A DNA stretch of 5,713 nucleotides from an uncultured Clostridia bacterium (GTDB taxonomy: Bacteria > Bacillota > Clostridia > Oscillospirales > Acutalibacteraceae), in NCBI GenBank assembly GCA_944381295.1, contig CALWKP010000261.1, positions 1 to 5,713 on the forward strand, given 5' to 3'. Position 1 is the stretch's first letter; each line of letters starts with the position of its first letter. Under the pieces are notes generated by a model that saw only the letters and a program-made list of their open reading frames with translations, did no database searches and was not told the origin of the DNA. Both the position numbers and the translations under genes were made by a program. Shown here one piece after another: positions 1-5,701 of this stretch.

Positions 1-996
1 CATCAGGGGTTCTTCTTTGAATCCCGCTTCCTCATCGACCCGTCCGAGACGGTGATCGCAGCGGGTATGATAATACCGCCGGATAATTTCCTGGCGGGAA
101 GCTTCCTGGCATACTGCATCATCAATAATACAATTTCCCGCCATATTTACCCCCATATCCGTCGGAGAACGATAAGGGCTTTTCCCTGCAATTTTCTCGA
201 AAATGGCGTTCAATACCGGAAACACCTCAACGTCACGGTTATAATTCACAGTTGTTTTTCCATAAGCTTCCAGATGGATTGGGTCGATCATATTGACGTC
301 ATTCAGATCTGCCGTAGCAGCTTCATAGGCCAGGTTGACCGGATGTTTGAGCGGAAGGTTCCAGACGGGGAAAGTCTCAAATTTCGCATATCCGGCCTTG
401 ATCCCACGCTTATAATCATGATAAAGCTGAGAAAGGCATGTCGCCATTTTTCCGCTTCCAGGGCCGGGAGCGGTCACGATCACTAACGGACGCTGTGTTT
501 CAATGTACTCATTTTTCCCAAACCCATCCTCACTGACGATATGGGGAATATTGGATGGGTATCCTTCGATAGGATAATGCGTATATACCTGAACACCTAA
601 AAGATTCAGACGTTTTTTGAACGTATCAACGATAGACTGGCCTGAATATTGGGCGATGACTACACTGCCGACATAGAGTCCAATCCCACGAAATGCATCA
701 ATCAGACGCAGTACATCAGCATCGTAAGTAATCCCAATATCCCCACGAACTTTACTTTTTTCGATATCGGTAGCGTTGATGACGATCACGATTTCAACCT
801 GTTCTTTTACCTGTAACAGCATTTTGATTTTGCTGTCGGGTAAAAAACCTGGCAAGACACGGGAGGCGTGAAAGTCATCAAATAATTTACCTCCCATTTC
901 CAGGTAAAGCTTATTATCAAACATGGAAATACGTTCCAGAATATGCTTCGATTGAGTTTCCAAATACTTTTCGTTATCAAATCCTACTGCTTTCAT
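1..996 (-). CDS. DUF1846 / UPF0371 family protein (N-terminal part, runs off left edge)
   Basis: The minus-strand frame stays open from ATG at 996 to the window edge (332 codons); the C-terminus lies outside. The N-terminus (MKAVGFDNEKYLETQSKHIL) and the segments ILERISMFDNKLYLEMGGKL, GYPSNIPHIVSEDGFGKN and the glycine-rich APGPGSGKMATCLSQLYHD (residues about 176-194) are those I recognise from DUF1846, whose members are usually near 500 residues, so about two thirds is present. The family is cytosolic and has no firmly established biochemical function as far as I know. The GPGSGK stretch (178-183) resembles a nucleotide-binding P-loop but does not match the exact Walker A spacing. The start is supported by AAGAGGTA at 1001-1008 (core AGAGG six bases from ATG) and by a candidate promoter just upstream. 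It appears to be its own transcription unit, because the upstream operon ends in a terminator. Family assignment is from recognition of sequence, not a search. Confidence 0.9.
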   Translation of the reverse strand, partial: MKAVGFDNEKYLETQSKHILERISMFDNKLYLEMGGKLFDDFHASRVLPGFLPDSKIKMLLQVKEQVEIVIVINATDIEKSKVRGDIGITYDADVLRLIDAFRGIGLYVGSVVIAQYSGQSIVDTFKKRLNLLGVQVYTHYPIEGYPSNIPHIVSEDGFGKNEYIETQRPLVIVTAPGPGSGKMATCLSQLYHDYKRGIKAGYAKFETFPVWNLPLKHPVNLAYEAATADLNDVNMIDPIHLEAYGKTTVNYNRDVEVFPVLNAIFEKIAGKSPYRSPTDMGVNMAGNCIIDDAVCQEASRQEIIRRYYHTRCDHRLGRVDEEAGFKEEPLM

Positions 997-1039
997 ATTC
1001 TACCTCTTATTCCATTCCTCAAAAATCACACATAGATAC

Positions 1040-1068
1040 ATTATAGTCAAAAATTGGGAATATTACAA
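1040..1068 (-). promoter_or_regulatory. candidate sigma-A promoter for the DUF1846 gene
   Basis: Read on the minus strand, TTGTAA (1068-1063) is followed by a 17-base spacer and a perfect TATAAT (1045-1040). The -10 element lies 43 bases upstream of the ATG at 996, leaving room for a short leader with the ribosome binding site. The -35 matches consensus at 4 of 6 positions. This is consensus matching by eye; no transcription start is known. Confidence 0.6.
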
Positions 1069-1119
1069 CACCCATTTTCAAATTATCCGTGTAATTCACC
1101 ACAATTGATGTATTTTGAT

Positions 1120-1155
1120 AAAAAACGTCTGCCCCTCTGAAAGAAAGGCAGACGA
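1120..1155 (-). terminator. intrinsic terminator of the DUF5685/J-protein/membrane protein operon
   Basis: On the minus strand, CGTCTGCC (1155-1148) pairs perfectly with GGCAGACG (1133-1126). The stem can extend inward through two T-G wobbles and three more pairs (T-A, C-G, T-A) to a TTTC tetraloop, about 13 pairs in all. Six Ts follow directly (1125-1120). The stem begins about 50 bases past the stop codon of the gene ending at 1205, as expected for rho-independent termination. On the plus strand the stem is followed by A residues, so it acts in one direction only. It separates the three-gene operon from the DUF1846 gene. Confidence 0.9.
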
Positions 1156-1204
1156 AAAATGATAGTATAACACCATTTTGAAAATTATGGAATTCAAAAA
1201 GAGA

Positions 1205-1744
1205 TTATTTTTTACCAATCCATTTTGCAAAAATCTTATGGAATCTTTGCCAATAGGAAATAACAAACCCAGAAAGAATAAAATCATACAGAAAAAATAT
1301 TACATTACCTAAAAGCAGCAATAGCAGAGGAAAAATCCAACTACTGGTTAAAAAACTATCCTCAGGAATACCTAAAAAAGATATTGCGCCCCAATAGGAT
1401 AAAATAACAGCTACATTGAACAGCAAATACTTGAGACAGTATACAACAACTTTTCTAGCAAATTTTTCAAGAAAAGCTTTTACAATCGGATAATATCCAA
1501 AAAATAGGATGAAGAGAAGAACGGCTTCCTTATCCCCTGCCAAAATCACCGACAACACAGAGACAGCACCATAAACCATAAAAGCCCATCGAGCACCAAA
1601 CTCCATGACCAGAACCATTCCCAACATACCGGCTAGTGCCGGAAAGGTATATGTCCCAATCGTAACCACTCCGGTAATCATCATCAGGAGGGTTTCCAAA
1701 GCTGTGATCACACCACAGACAGCAATCCTAACACTGGTATTCAT
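1205..1744 (-). CDS. small integral membrane protein, ~6 TM helices, function unknown
   Basis: A 179-residue, strongly hydrophobic protein. By eye I place membrane helices near residues 5-28, 31-49, 52-70, 73-90, 99-124 and 135-162, with a basic C-terminal tail (HKIFAKWIGKK). The first helix, RIAVCGVITALETLL, is rich in small residues spaced four apart. Its size, helix count and first helix recall substrate-binding (S) components of ECF vitamin transporters, but no substrate motif is visible and no ATPase or EcfT gene is nearby, so this is only a resemblance. A charged DKEA turn (71-74) and GYYPIVKAFLEK (83-94) look like conserved landmarks; I recall similar unnamed proteins in clostridia. 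The ATG is preceded by GGGGAGG (1761-1755) at 10 bases. It is the last gene of the operon, 18 bp after the J-protein stop, and is followed by a strong terminator. Confidence 0.75.
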   Translation of the reverse strand: MNTSVRIAVCGVITALETLLMMITGVVTIGTYTFPALAGMLGMVLVMEFGARWAFMVYGAVSVLSVILAGDKEAVLLFILFFGYYPIVKAFLEKFARKVVVYCLKYLLFNVAVILSYWGAISFLGIPEDSFLTSSWIFPLLLLLLGNVIFFLYDFILSGFVISYWQRFHKIFAKWIGKK

Positions 1745-1762
1745 ACTGGCCGCGCCTCCCCG

Positions 1763-2410
1763 TTAACAGCAGGAGATCAAATCGCCACCGCAGCATTCAC
1801 AGCAACTGTCTGCACACATTAAGCCACAACAAGCGTCACAAGGAGTACATCCGCCAACTGAAGTAGGTCCAGTAGGGCGATATCCCCCATAAGCGCCGCT
1901 CCTTTGTGTTGTTGCCTGGTTCATTGCTGCACGATATTCCGCATTATTGGGGTCCATCTGACTTGCCCGTACAAAATGATTATAAGCTTCCTCCAGCCAA
2001 CCGCGTTTATACAGAACCGTTCCTTTCAGGAAATACCACTCTGCGTTTCTGCCATCCATTGGAACACCATTCAAAATTTGTTCGGCATCCGCAATTCTTC
2101 CGTTCATGATCAGACTTCGCACATCGTTAAAACCGGACCCGGCGTTGGAATAATTTTGATAAGTCCCACGCGTTGAATAAGAGGACGAAGAACCATACCC
2201 CGCTCCAGCAGCCTTCCGGCGTTTACGTTCCGAAGTAATCTCGTCATAAGCCGCATTGATTTCTTTCATTTTTTCATCAGCAAGATCAGCTAAAGGACTT
2301 CCGGAATAATTATCCGGATGATATTTCTTTGCCATCTCACGGTAAGCTTCCTTTACCTGTTCATCTGATGCATCCGGAGATATTCCTAGTACTTTATAAG
2401 GGTCAGACAT
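1763..2410 (-). CDS. J-domain (DnaJ-like) protein with TPR-like segment and cysteine-rich C-terminal tail
   Basis: A 215-residue protein. Residues 4-62 form a J domain (DPYKVLGISPDASDEQVKEA) with the HPD tripeptide at 31-33, the residues that stimulate DnaK (Hsp70) ATPase. A basic, then Gly/Ser/Tyr-rich linker runs from about 62 to 95. Residues about 98-165 are helical, with a TPR-like unit (WYFLKGTVLYKRGWLEEAYN and on to DPNNAEY, 125-159). The last 28 residues (188-215) hold 11 cysteines, including four CC pairs; this tail suits metal binding or disulfide/lipid attachment. It is not canonical DnaJ: it is too short and lacks the CxxCxGxG zinc repeats and the client-binding beta domains. The role is inferred as a specialised co-chaperone. 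AAAGGAG (2427-2421) sits 10 bases before the ATG, which overlaps the DUF5685 gene end by 8 bp, suggesting translational coupling and joint function. Confidence 0.92.
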   Translation of the reverse strand: MSDPYKVLGISPDASDEQVKEAYREMAKKYHPDNYSGSPLADLADEKMKEINAAYDEITSERKRRKAAGAGYGSSSSYSTRGTYQNYSNAGSGFNDVRSLIMNGRIADAEQILNGVPMDGRNAEWYFLKGTVLYKRGWLEEAYNHFVRASQMDPNNAEYRAAMNQATTQRSGAYGGYRPTGPTSVGGCTPCDACCGLMCADSCCECCGGDLISCC

Positions 2411-3296
2411 TCTTTTTCTTCTCCTTTAAAAACAGTAACTCTTTTTGCATTTCCGGTAGTCCTAACAATAAAACATTCGAAAGGATCTTACCGAATTGCT
2501 GGAATTCCAACAATTGGAATGCGCTAATTGCCTGGGATAAAGTCATATTCAAAACCTCGTTGGCATACGCCTTAGCCTTGGAGATATCCTCCGAAGAACT
2601 ATCCGAGGTCAAATCCCGTTTTAACACAAAGGGATTAAAAGAACGGTCATTCAGGTCTTTTTCAATATCATCCGCTGCATCAATGAGGTAAATCCACCGC
2701 CCAAGGAAATAACCAAATTGTTCCAAAATGCGCTTTTGCTTTTCCCCACCGGCAATATTGGAAAATAAATCTGCCAACATTCTTGCGGTAGGTTCTGCGC
2801 AGACATCGATGTTAGGCTTTTCCATCTGCTCTGTAACTTCCTGACGGTCCATCGCCTCAGCTACACAAGTTTCTATAAAAGGAAATTCTTTGGCCGCTTT
2901 TTTATGGGGACGAAGAAAGAACGGCAAAAGAAGAAAAGCCCGTATTTTGCCGGGAAACTTGGAATCCCGAGTATCATCTTTCAGCTTATAGTACGACATT
3001 ACTACAGACAATGCCGATGCATATCGAAATTCAGAATCTCCGCCCTTACAGTATGTGCATTTTTTTAAGGGATTTACCACGCATTTCCCGTTGAAAAAAC
3101 TACATGACGTTCCAGAAAGACCAATCTCCAACATTGCCAGAAAGGTACAATCATAACTGAGCGTCATGCGGGCAACCATACCATAATTTTTTCCCAAGTG
3201 TTTGCACAAGGCACAATAAATCCCCCGATACTGCTCATATTCTTTCACAAGCAGTTCTGATTTTTGAGGGCGTATATATCCAAACACAATATCCAT
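2403..3296 (-). CDS. DUF5685 family protein, possible class I isoprenoid-synthase-like fold
   Basis: A 297-residue, mostly helical, apparently soluble protein recognised as DUF5685-like from VFGYIRPQKSELLVKEY, YCALCKHLG, LSYDCTFLAML, CVVNPLKKCTYC and LGRWIYLIDAADDIEKDL. No function is established that I know of. Visible features are a CxxC at 28-31, further cysteines at 50, 65, 72, 80 and 83 (the last two a second CxxC), a DDTRD motif at 107-111 in an SYYKLKDD helix, and a second acidic motif with D206, D209, D210 and D214 followed by NPF. Two Asp-rich helices about 100 residues apart recall squalene/phytoene synthases; this is inference only. A short Ser/Asp-rich loop lies near 230-237 and the C-terminus is basic. 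ATG 3296 has a weak Shine-Dalgarno; an in-frame GTG at 3287 is an alternative that would give the N-terminus [M]FGYIRP, with AGGATGG five bases upstream. It is the first gene of a three-gene operon. Confidence 0.88.
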   Translation of the reverse strand: MDIVFGYIRPQKSELLVKEYEQYRGIYCALCKHLGKNYGMVARMTLSYDCTFLAMLEIGLSGTSCSFFNGKCVVNPLKKCTYCKGGDSEFRYASALSVVMSYYKLKDDTRDSKFPGKIRAFLLLPFFLRPHKKAAKEFPFIETCVAEAMDRQEVTEQMEKPNIDVCAEPTARMLADLFSNIAGGEKQKRILEQFGYFLGRWIYLIDAADDIEKDLNDRSFNPFVLKRDLTSDSSSEDISKAKAYANEVLNMTLSQAISAFQLLEFQQFGKILSNVLLLGLPEMQKELLFLKEKKKNV

Positions 3297-3327
3297 CCTA
3301 TACCATAAGCTTATCTGAAATTATTTT

Positions 3328-3357
3328 ACTATATCTGGATAATTGTTTAATTAACAA
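3328..3357 (-). promoter_or_regulatory. candidate promoter of the DUF5685 operon
   Basis: On the minus strand, TTGTTA (3357-3352), an 18-base spacer and TATAGT (3333-3328) form a plausible sigma-A promoter whose -10 ends about 31 bases upstream of ATG 3296. The surrounding DNA is very AT-rich, so chance matches are likely and other placements are possible. Confidence 0.4.
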
Positions 3358-3358
3358 T
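3342..3358. repeat. inverted repeat ATTGTT-N5-AACAAT, possible operator
   Basis: ATTGTT (3342-3347) and AACAAT (3353-3358) are perfect reverse complements around a five-base AT centre. The repeat covers the candidate -35 element of the DUF5685 operon, a place where a repressor would act. The arms are short and the region is AT-rich, so a chance origin is possible. Confidence 0.35.
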
Positions 3359-3406
3359 ATGTAAATTTTATATTCCAAAATATAGATTTTCCTGCAAATC
3401 CTACAA

Positions 3407-3436
3407 TTACAGAAAAAGATTCTTTAATTTCTGTAA
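3407..3436. repeat. inverted repeat TTACAGAAA-N12-TTTCTGTAA in the divergent region
   Basis: Two perfect 9-base arms (3407-3415 and 3428-3436) flank a 12-base spacer, giving a 30-base dyad near the middle of the 253-bp gap between two divergent operons. It lies between the two candidate -35 elements. There is no T-run directly after the stem on either strand, so it is unlikely to be a terminator; a protein-binding site is the better guess. Confidence 0.45.
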
Positions 3437-3453
3437 AACTGAGTTTTTCCCTC

Positions 3454-3482
3454 TTTTCATTTTTAGTTATTTCGTATATAAT
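3454..3482 (+). promoter_or_regulatory. candidate sigma-A promoter of the cca operon
   Basis: TTTTCA (3454-3459; 4 of 6 consensus), a 17-base spacer, then a perfect TATAAT (3477-3482). The -10 lies 67 bases upstream of the TTG start at 3550 and 97 bases upstream of ATG 3580. This implies a leader of about 60-90 bases. By-eye match only. Confidence 0.55.
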
Positions 3483-3535
3483 TATAAAGAAATATGATTT
3501 ATAAAAAGGAAAGTTTCAGTAAATATCATCAAAAA

Positions 3536-3542
3536 AGAGGTG
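3536..3542 (+). promoter_or_regulatory. ribosome binding site supporting the TTG start of cca
   Basis: AGAGGTG at 3536-3542 ends seven bases before the TTG at 3550, good Shine-Dalgarno spacing. A second purine tract, AAGGGAG at 3555-3561, sits seven bases before an ATG at 3569 that opens a three-codon mini-ORF and 18 bases before the in-frame cca ATG at 3580, too far to serve that ATG directly. Confidence 0.5.
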
Positions 3543-3549
3543 TAATTGT

Positions 3550-4866
3550 TTGGTAAGGGAGCAATCCCATGAAATTCTGATGAACGTTCCCGTTCCTGTT
3601 CGGAAAATCCTGAATACTTTGGAGAGATCAGGATATGAGGCAAATTTAGTCGGTGGTTGTGTACGGGATAGTCTCATGGGTCTCACACCACAAGATTGGG
3701 ATATCGCTACTTCAGCAGAACCTGCTGCCGTAAAGTCTTCACTATCAGGCTACTATACGATCGATACAGGCATTCATCATGGAACAATTACTGTTGTTGC
3801 GGACAATATGCCGATCGAAGTGACGACTTACCGAATAGAAAGCGGATATTCTGATGGACGGCATCCCGATCATGTAATATTTACAACGGAACTGGAAAAG
3901 GATTTAGCTCGTCGGGATTTTACAATAAATGCAATGGCCTACGGAAACAAAGGCCTGATAGATCCGTTCTATGGTTTAAACGATATGAGAGGAAAAATTC
4001 TGCGGTGTGTAGGAGAACCGGAACAACGATTCCGAGAAGATGCATTGCGGATTTTTCGAGGATTACGGTTTTCTGCGTGTTTAGGATTTTCCATAGAACA
4101 AAAGACTTTCACCGCTCTCCTTTCTCAAAAAGATTCTTTGCAGAACATTGCCGCAGAACGTATTTGGACAGAGTTTCGAAAACTGCTGACAGGAAAATAT
4201 GCCGGAAAGGTAATAAAAAAGACTTTTCCCATTTTTGCAGTGATTTTTCCCGAATTATCTCGGAATTCTGAGGGAATGAGTTTTCTGAAAATATGGGAAC
4301 GTATGGGCGAAGCAATAGATCGTTCTGAAAGGGACCTTATTCTTCGTCTGGCTATTTTTTTCTTCATATGGGACACTTTGCAGGATTCTTGTCCAGATTT
4401 ATCTATCTCAATTTCACAGGCATTGCGAAGATTACGCTGTGATACAAAATCGTTGGATTGTGTATGTGAGGTGCTCCGCTGCCGAAATTTGAATCTTTGT
4501 CCCGAAACGATTGCGCTAAAAAAACAAATGGCTGTTTATGGCGAATCTTGCTTACGGTATGTACTGGCATTACACCAGGCTTATCAAAAGAGTGAGCCTT
4601 TCCAGGAGATCAAACAGGAACTTGACCGAATTTTGACATCTGGAGAATGTTTCCAAATCGGGATGCTGGCTGTGAACGGTAGAGATTTCGAAGCGTTGGG
4701 AGTTCGGCGGGGACCAGAAATCGGGCAGATTTTGCGTTGGCTTCTGGAGAACGTTATGGAGGAGCACTGTACAAATGAAAAAACTGCGCTGCTGCAATTT
4801 TTTCAAAATCACAGGGAGGTATTTTACCATGCAGAGGGTTCAGCATCCATTGGAACCTGTATTTGA
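3550..4866 (+). CDS. cca: CCA tRNA nucleotidyltransferase (class II)
   Basis: Adds or repairs the 3'-terminal CCA of tRNAs in the cytosol using CTP and ATP. The protein has 438 residues from the TTG start. Class II landmarks occur in order: GGCVRD at 35-40, the metal-binding DWD at 49-51, the flexible-loop DGRHP at 102-106, RRDFTINAMAY at 121-131, IDPFYGLNDMRGK at 137-149, and EDALR at 163-167 continuing into IFRGLRFSA. The presence of the DGRHP loop favours a full CCA-adding enzyme over one adding only CC or A. The C-terminal NGRDFEALGVRRGPEIGQIL (376-395) is the usual tail signature. Where many clostridial relatives have an HD motif, this one reads LRLAIFFFIWDTLQ, with no HD pair. TTG 3550 has a well-placed Shine-Dalgarno, but ATG 3580 (MNVPVPVRKIL) matches usual family N-termini better. 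It is the first gene of a plus-strand operon; its 3' end overlaps the next gene by 38 bp. Confidence 0.95.
   Translation: MVREQSHEILMNVPVPVRKILNTLERSGYEANLVGGCVRDSLMGLTPQDWDIATSAEPAAVKSSLSGYYTIDTGIHHGTITVVADNMPIEVTTYRIESGYSDGRHPDHVIFTTELEKDLARRDFTINAMAYGNKGLIDPFYGLNDMRGKILRCVGEPEQRFREDALRIFRGLRFSACLGFSIEQKTFTALLSQKDSLQNIAAERIWTEFRKLLTGKYAGKVIKKTFPIFAVIFPELSRNSEGMSFLKIWERMGEAIDRSERDLILRLAIFFFIWDTLQDSCPDLSISISQALRRLRCDTKSLDCVCEVLRCRNLNLCPETIALKKQMAVYGESCLRYVLALHQAYQKSEPFQEIKQELDRILTSGECFQIGMLAVNGRDFEALGVRRGPEIGQILRWLLENVMEEHCTNEKTALLQFFQNHREVFYHAEGSASIGTCI
4813..4820 (+). promoter_or_regulatory. ribosome binding site fixing the start of the deoxyinosine glycosylase
   Basis: AGGGAGGT at 4813-4820, inside the end of cca, ends eight bases before ATG 4829. 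The frame also has an earlier ATG at 4775 with no comparable site, which would add 18 residues unlike the family. The strong site selects 4829. Confidence 0.75.
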
Positions 4867-5332
4867 CCAGGATTCAAAGATTTTAATGCTTGGGACAATG
4901 CCTTCCCCGAAATCGAGAGAACTAGGGTTTTATTACATGCATCCTCAAAATCGTTTTTGGAAAGTAATTGCGGAAATATTAAGGAAACCGATTCCTCAAA
5001 CAAATCAGGAACGTAAGAAATTTCTGTTGCAAACCGGAATTGCCCTTTGGGATGTTCTTAATTCTTGCCAGATTGAAGGAGCAGATGACGGAAGTATCCG
5101 TGAACCTGTCCCGAATGATTTGAATCGTATTCTTTCCGTCTGTCATATCCGGGCAATTTTTACGACAGGCCAGAAAGCTGCGCAGCTTTACCAGAAATTC
5201 TGCTTTCCCAAAACAGGGATTCGTGCCTATTCTCTCCCCTCTACTAGCCCGGCAAATTGCCGGTATTATTCCTACGAGAAATTGGTAGAAGCTTATCGCA
5301 TAATCCTTCCCTTTTTAAGCGGAGAAGCCTAA
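4829..5332 (+). CDS. DNA-deoxyinosine (hypoxanthine-DNA) glycosylase, UDG superfamily
   Basis: A 167-residue enzyme from ATG 4829, the usual size for this family. It is expected to excise hypoxanthine, formed by deamination of adenine in DNA, starting base excision repair. Visible motifs are LGTMPSPKSR at 21-30 (first active-site loop), YYMHPQNRFW at 35-44 (its Asn41 is a candidate catalytic or binding residue), ALWDVL at 72-77, EGADDGSIREPVPND at 83-97, and LPSTSPAN at 136-143 (the second, DNA-intercalating loop). These match the hypoxanthine-DNA glycosylase (family 6) branch rather than Ung or Mug. Specificity for hypoxanthine over uracil is from family knowledge, not shown by the sequence. 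The start lies inside the end of cca in another frame, implying translational coupling. TAA is the stop, and the GH13 gene follows after 36 bases. Confidence 0.9.
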   Translation: MQRVQHPLEPVFDQDSKILMLGTMPSPKSRELGFYYMHPQNRFWKVIAEILRKPIPQTNQERKKFLLQTGIALWDVLNSCQIEGADDGSIREPVPNDLNRILSVCHIRAIFTTGQKAAQLYQKFCFPKTGIRAYSLPSTSPANCRYYSYEKLVEAYRIILPFLSGEA

Positions 5333-5368
5333 AATTCTATCAATAAATGCAAAAAAGGAGCTGTTTTT

Positions 5369-5701
5369 ATGTGGGCTTACGAAAGTGTATTTTATCAGAT
5401 TTACCCATTAGGTTTTTGTGGTGCACCAAAAGAAAATGATGGGAATACAGTCTCAAGAATTTTGAAAGTCAAAGAGTGGATTCCGCATATTTTGAAAGCA
5501 GGGGCAAATGCAATCTATTTTTCTCCTGTTTTTGAGTCGGATCGTCATGGATATGACACGAGGGATTATACGCGAATTGATTGCCGCCTAGGTAGTAATC
5601 AAGATTTTCAGGAAGTATGTCAGGCACTGCATAATGCTGGAATCAAAGTTGTTCTTGACGGTGTTTTTAACCATGTAGGCAGGGGATTCTGGGCTTTTTA
5701 G
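5369..5701 (+). CDS. GH13 alpha-amylase-family glycoside hydrolase, N-terminal part interrupted by an in-frame TAG
   Basis: The frame starts at ATG 5369 with AGGAG (5356-5360) eight bases upstream. Its 110 residues are the start of a GH13 catalytic (beta/alpha)8 barrel: ESVFYQIYPLGF (5-16), GANAIYFSPVFESDRHGYDT (45-64), YTRIDCRLG (67-75), and conserved region I, DGVFNH, at 97-102. There is no N-terminal CBM domain and no signal peptide, so a cytosolic alpha-glucan or maltodextrin enzyme (cyclomaltodextrinase/neopullulanase-like) is likely. The catalytic Asp and Glu would lie further downstream. A TAG at 5699-5701 ends the frame after GRGFWAF, yet the next codons, GAT GTG GTG AAA (DVVK), continue as relatives would with one ordinary residue at the TAG. 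So this is a nonsense-mutated gene, a base-call error, or much less likely a recoded codon. The 110-residue product alone would not be an active enzyme. Confidence 0.85.
   Translation: MWAYESVFYQIYPLGFCGAPKENDGNTVSRILKVKEWIPHILKAGANAIYFSPVFESDRHGYDTRDYTRIDCRLGSNQDFQEVCQALHNAGIKVVLDGVFNHVGRGFWAF

Noticed and set aside
52..486. Plus-strand open frame of 144 codons
   Set aside because: It lies antisense to the DUF1846 gene, whose translation has clear family motifs; the plus-strand product shows no recognisable domain.
1176..1199. TTTTGAA/TTCAAAA inverted repeat just past the membrane-protein stop codon
   Set aside because: Short AT-rich arms with a 10-base loop; the adjacent GC-rich hairpin with a T-run fully accounts for termination.
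1096..1287. Minus-strand open frame of 63 codons overlapping the end of the membrane-protein gene
   Set aside because: It runs through the terminator hairpin and starts inside the membrane-protein gene in another frame.
1904..2176. Plus-strand open frames of 90 and 67 codons opposite the J-protein gene
   Set aside because: They are antisense to a coding region with recognisable J-domain/TPR content; their cysteine richness mirrors the complementary strand and no ribosome binding site was noted.
2329..2691. Plus-strand open frame of 120 codons spanning the J-protein/DUF5685 junction
   Set aside because: Antisense to two well-supported overlapping genes, with a low-complexity Phe/Ser-rich product.
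3407..3436. Inverted repeat read as a transcription terminator
   Set aside because: The stem is AT-rich and not followed directly by a T-run on either strand, and it lies between divergent gene starts rather than after a gene end.
4775..4828. Upstream ATG extending the deoxyinosine glycosylase by 18 residues
   Set aside because: No good Shine-Dalgarno site, extra residues unlike the family, and a strong site directly before ATG 4829.
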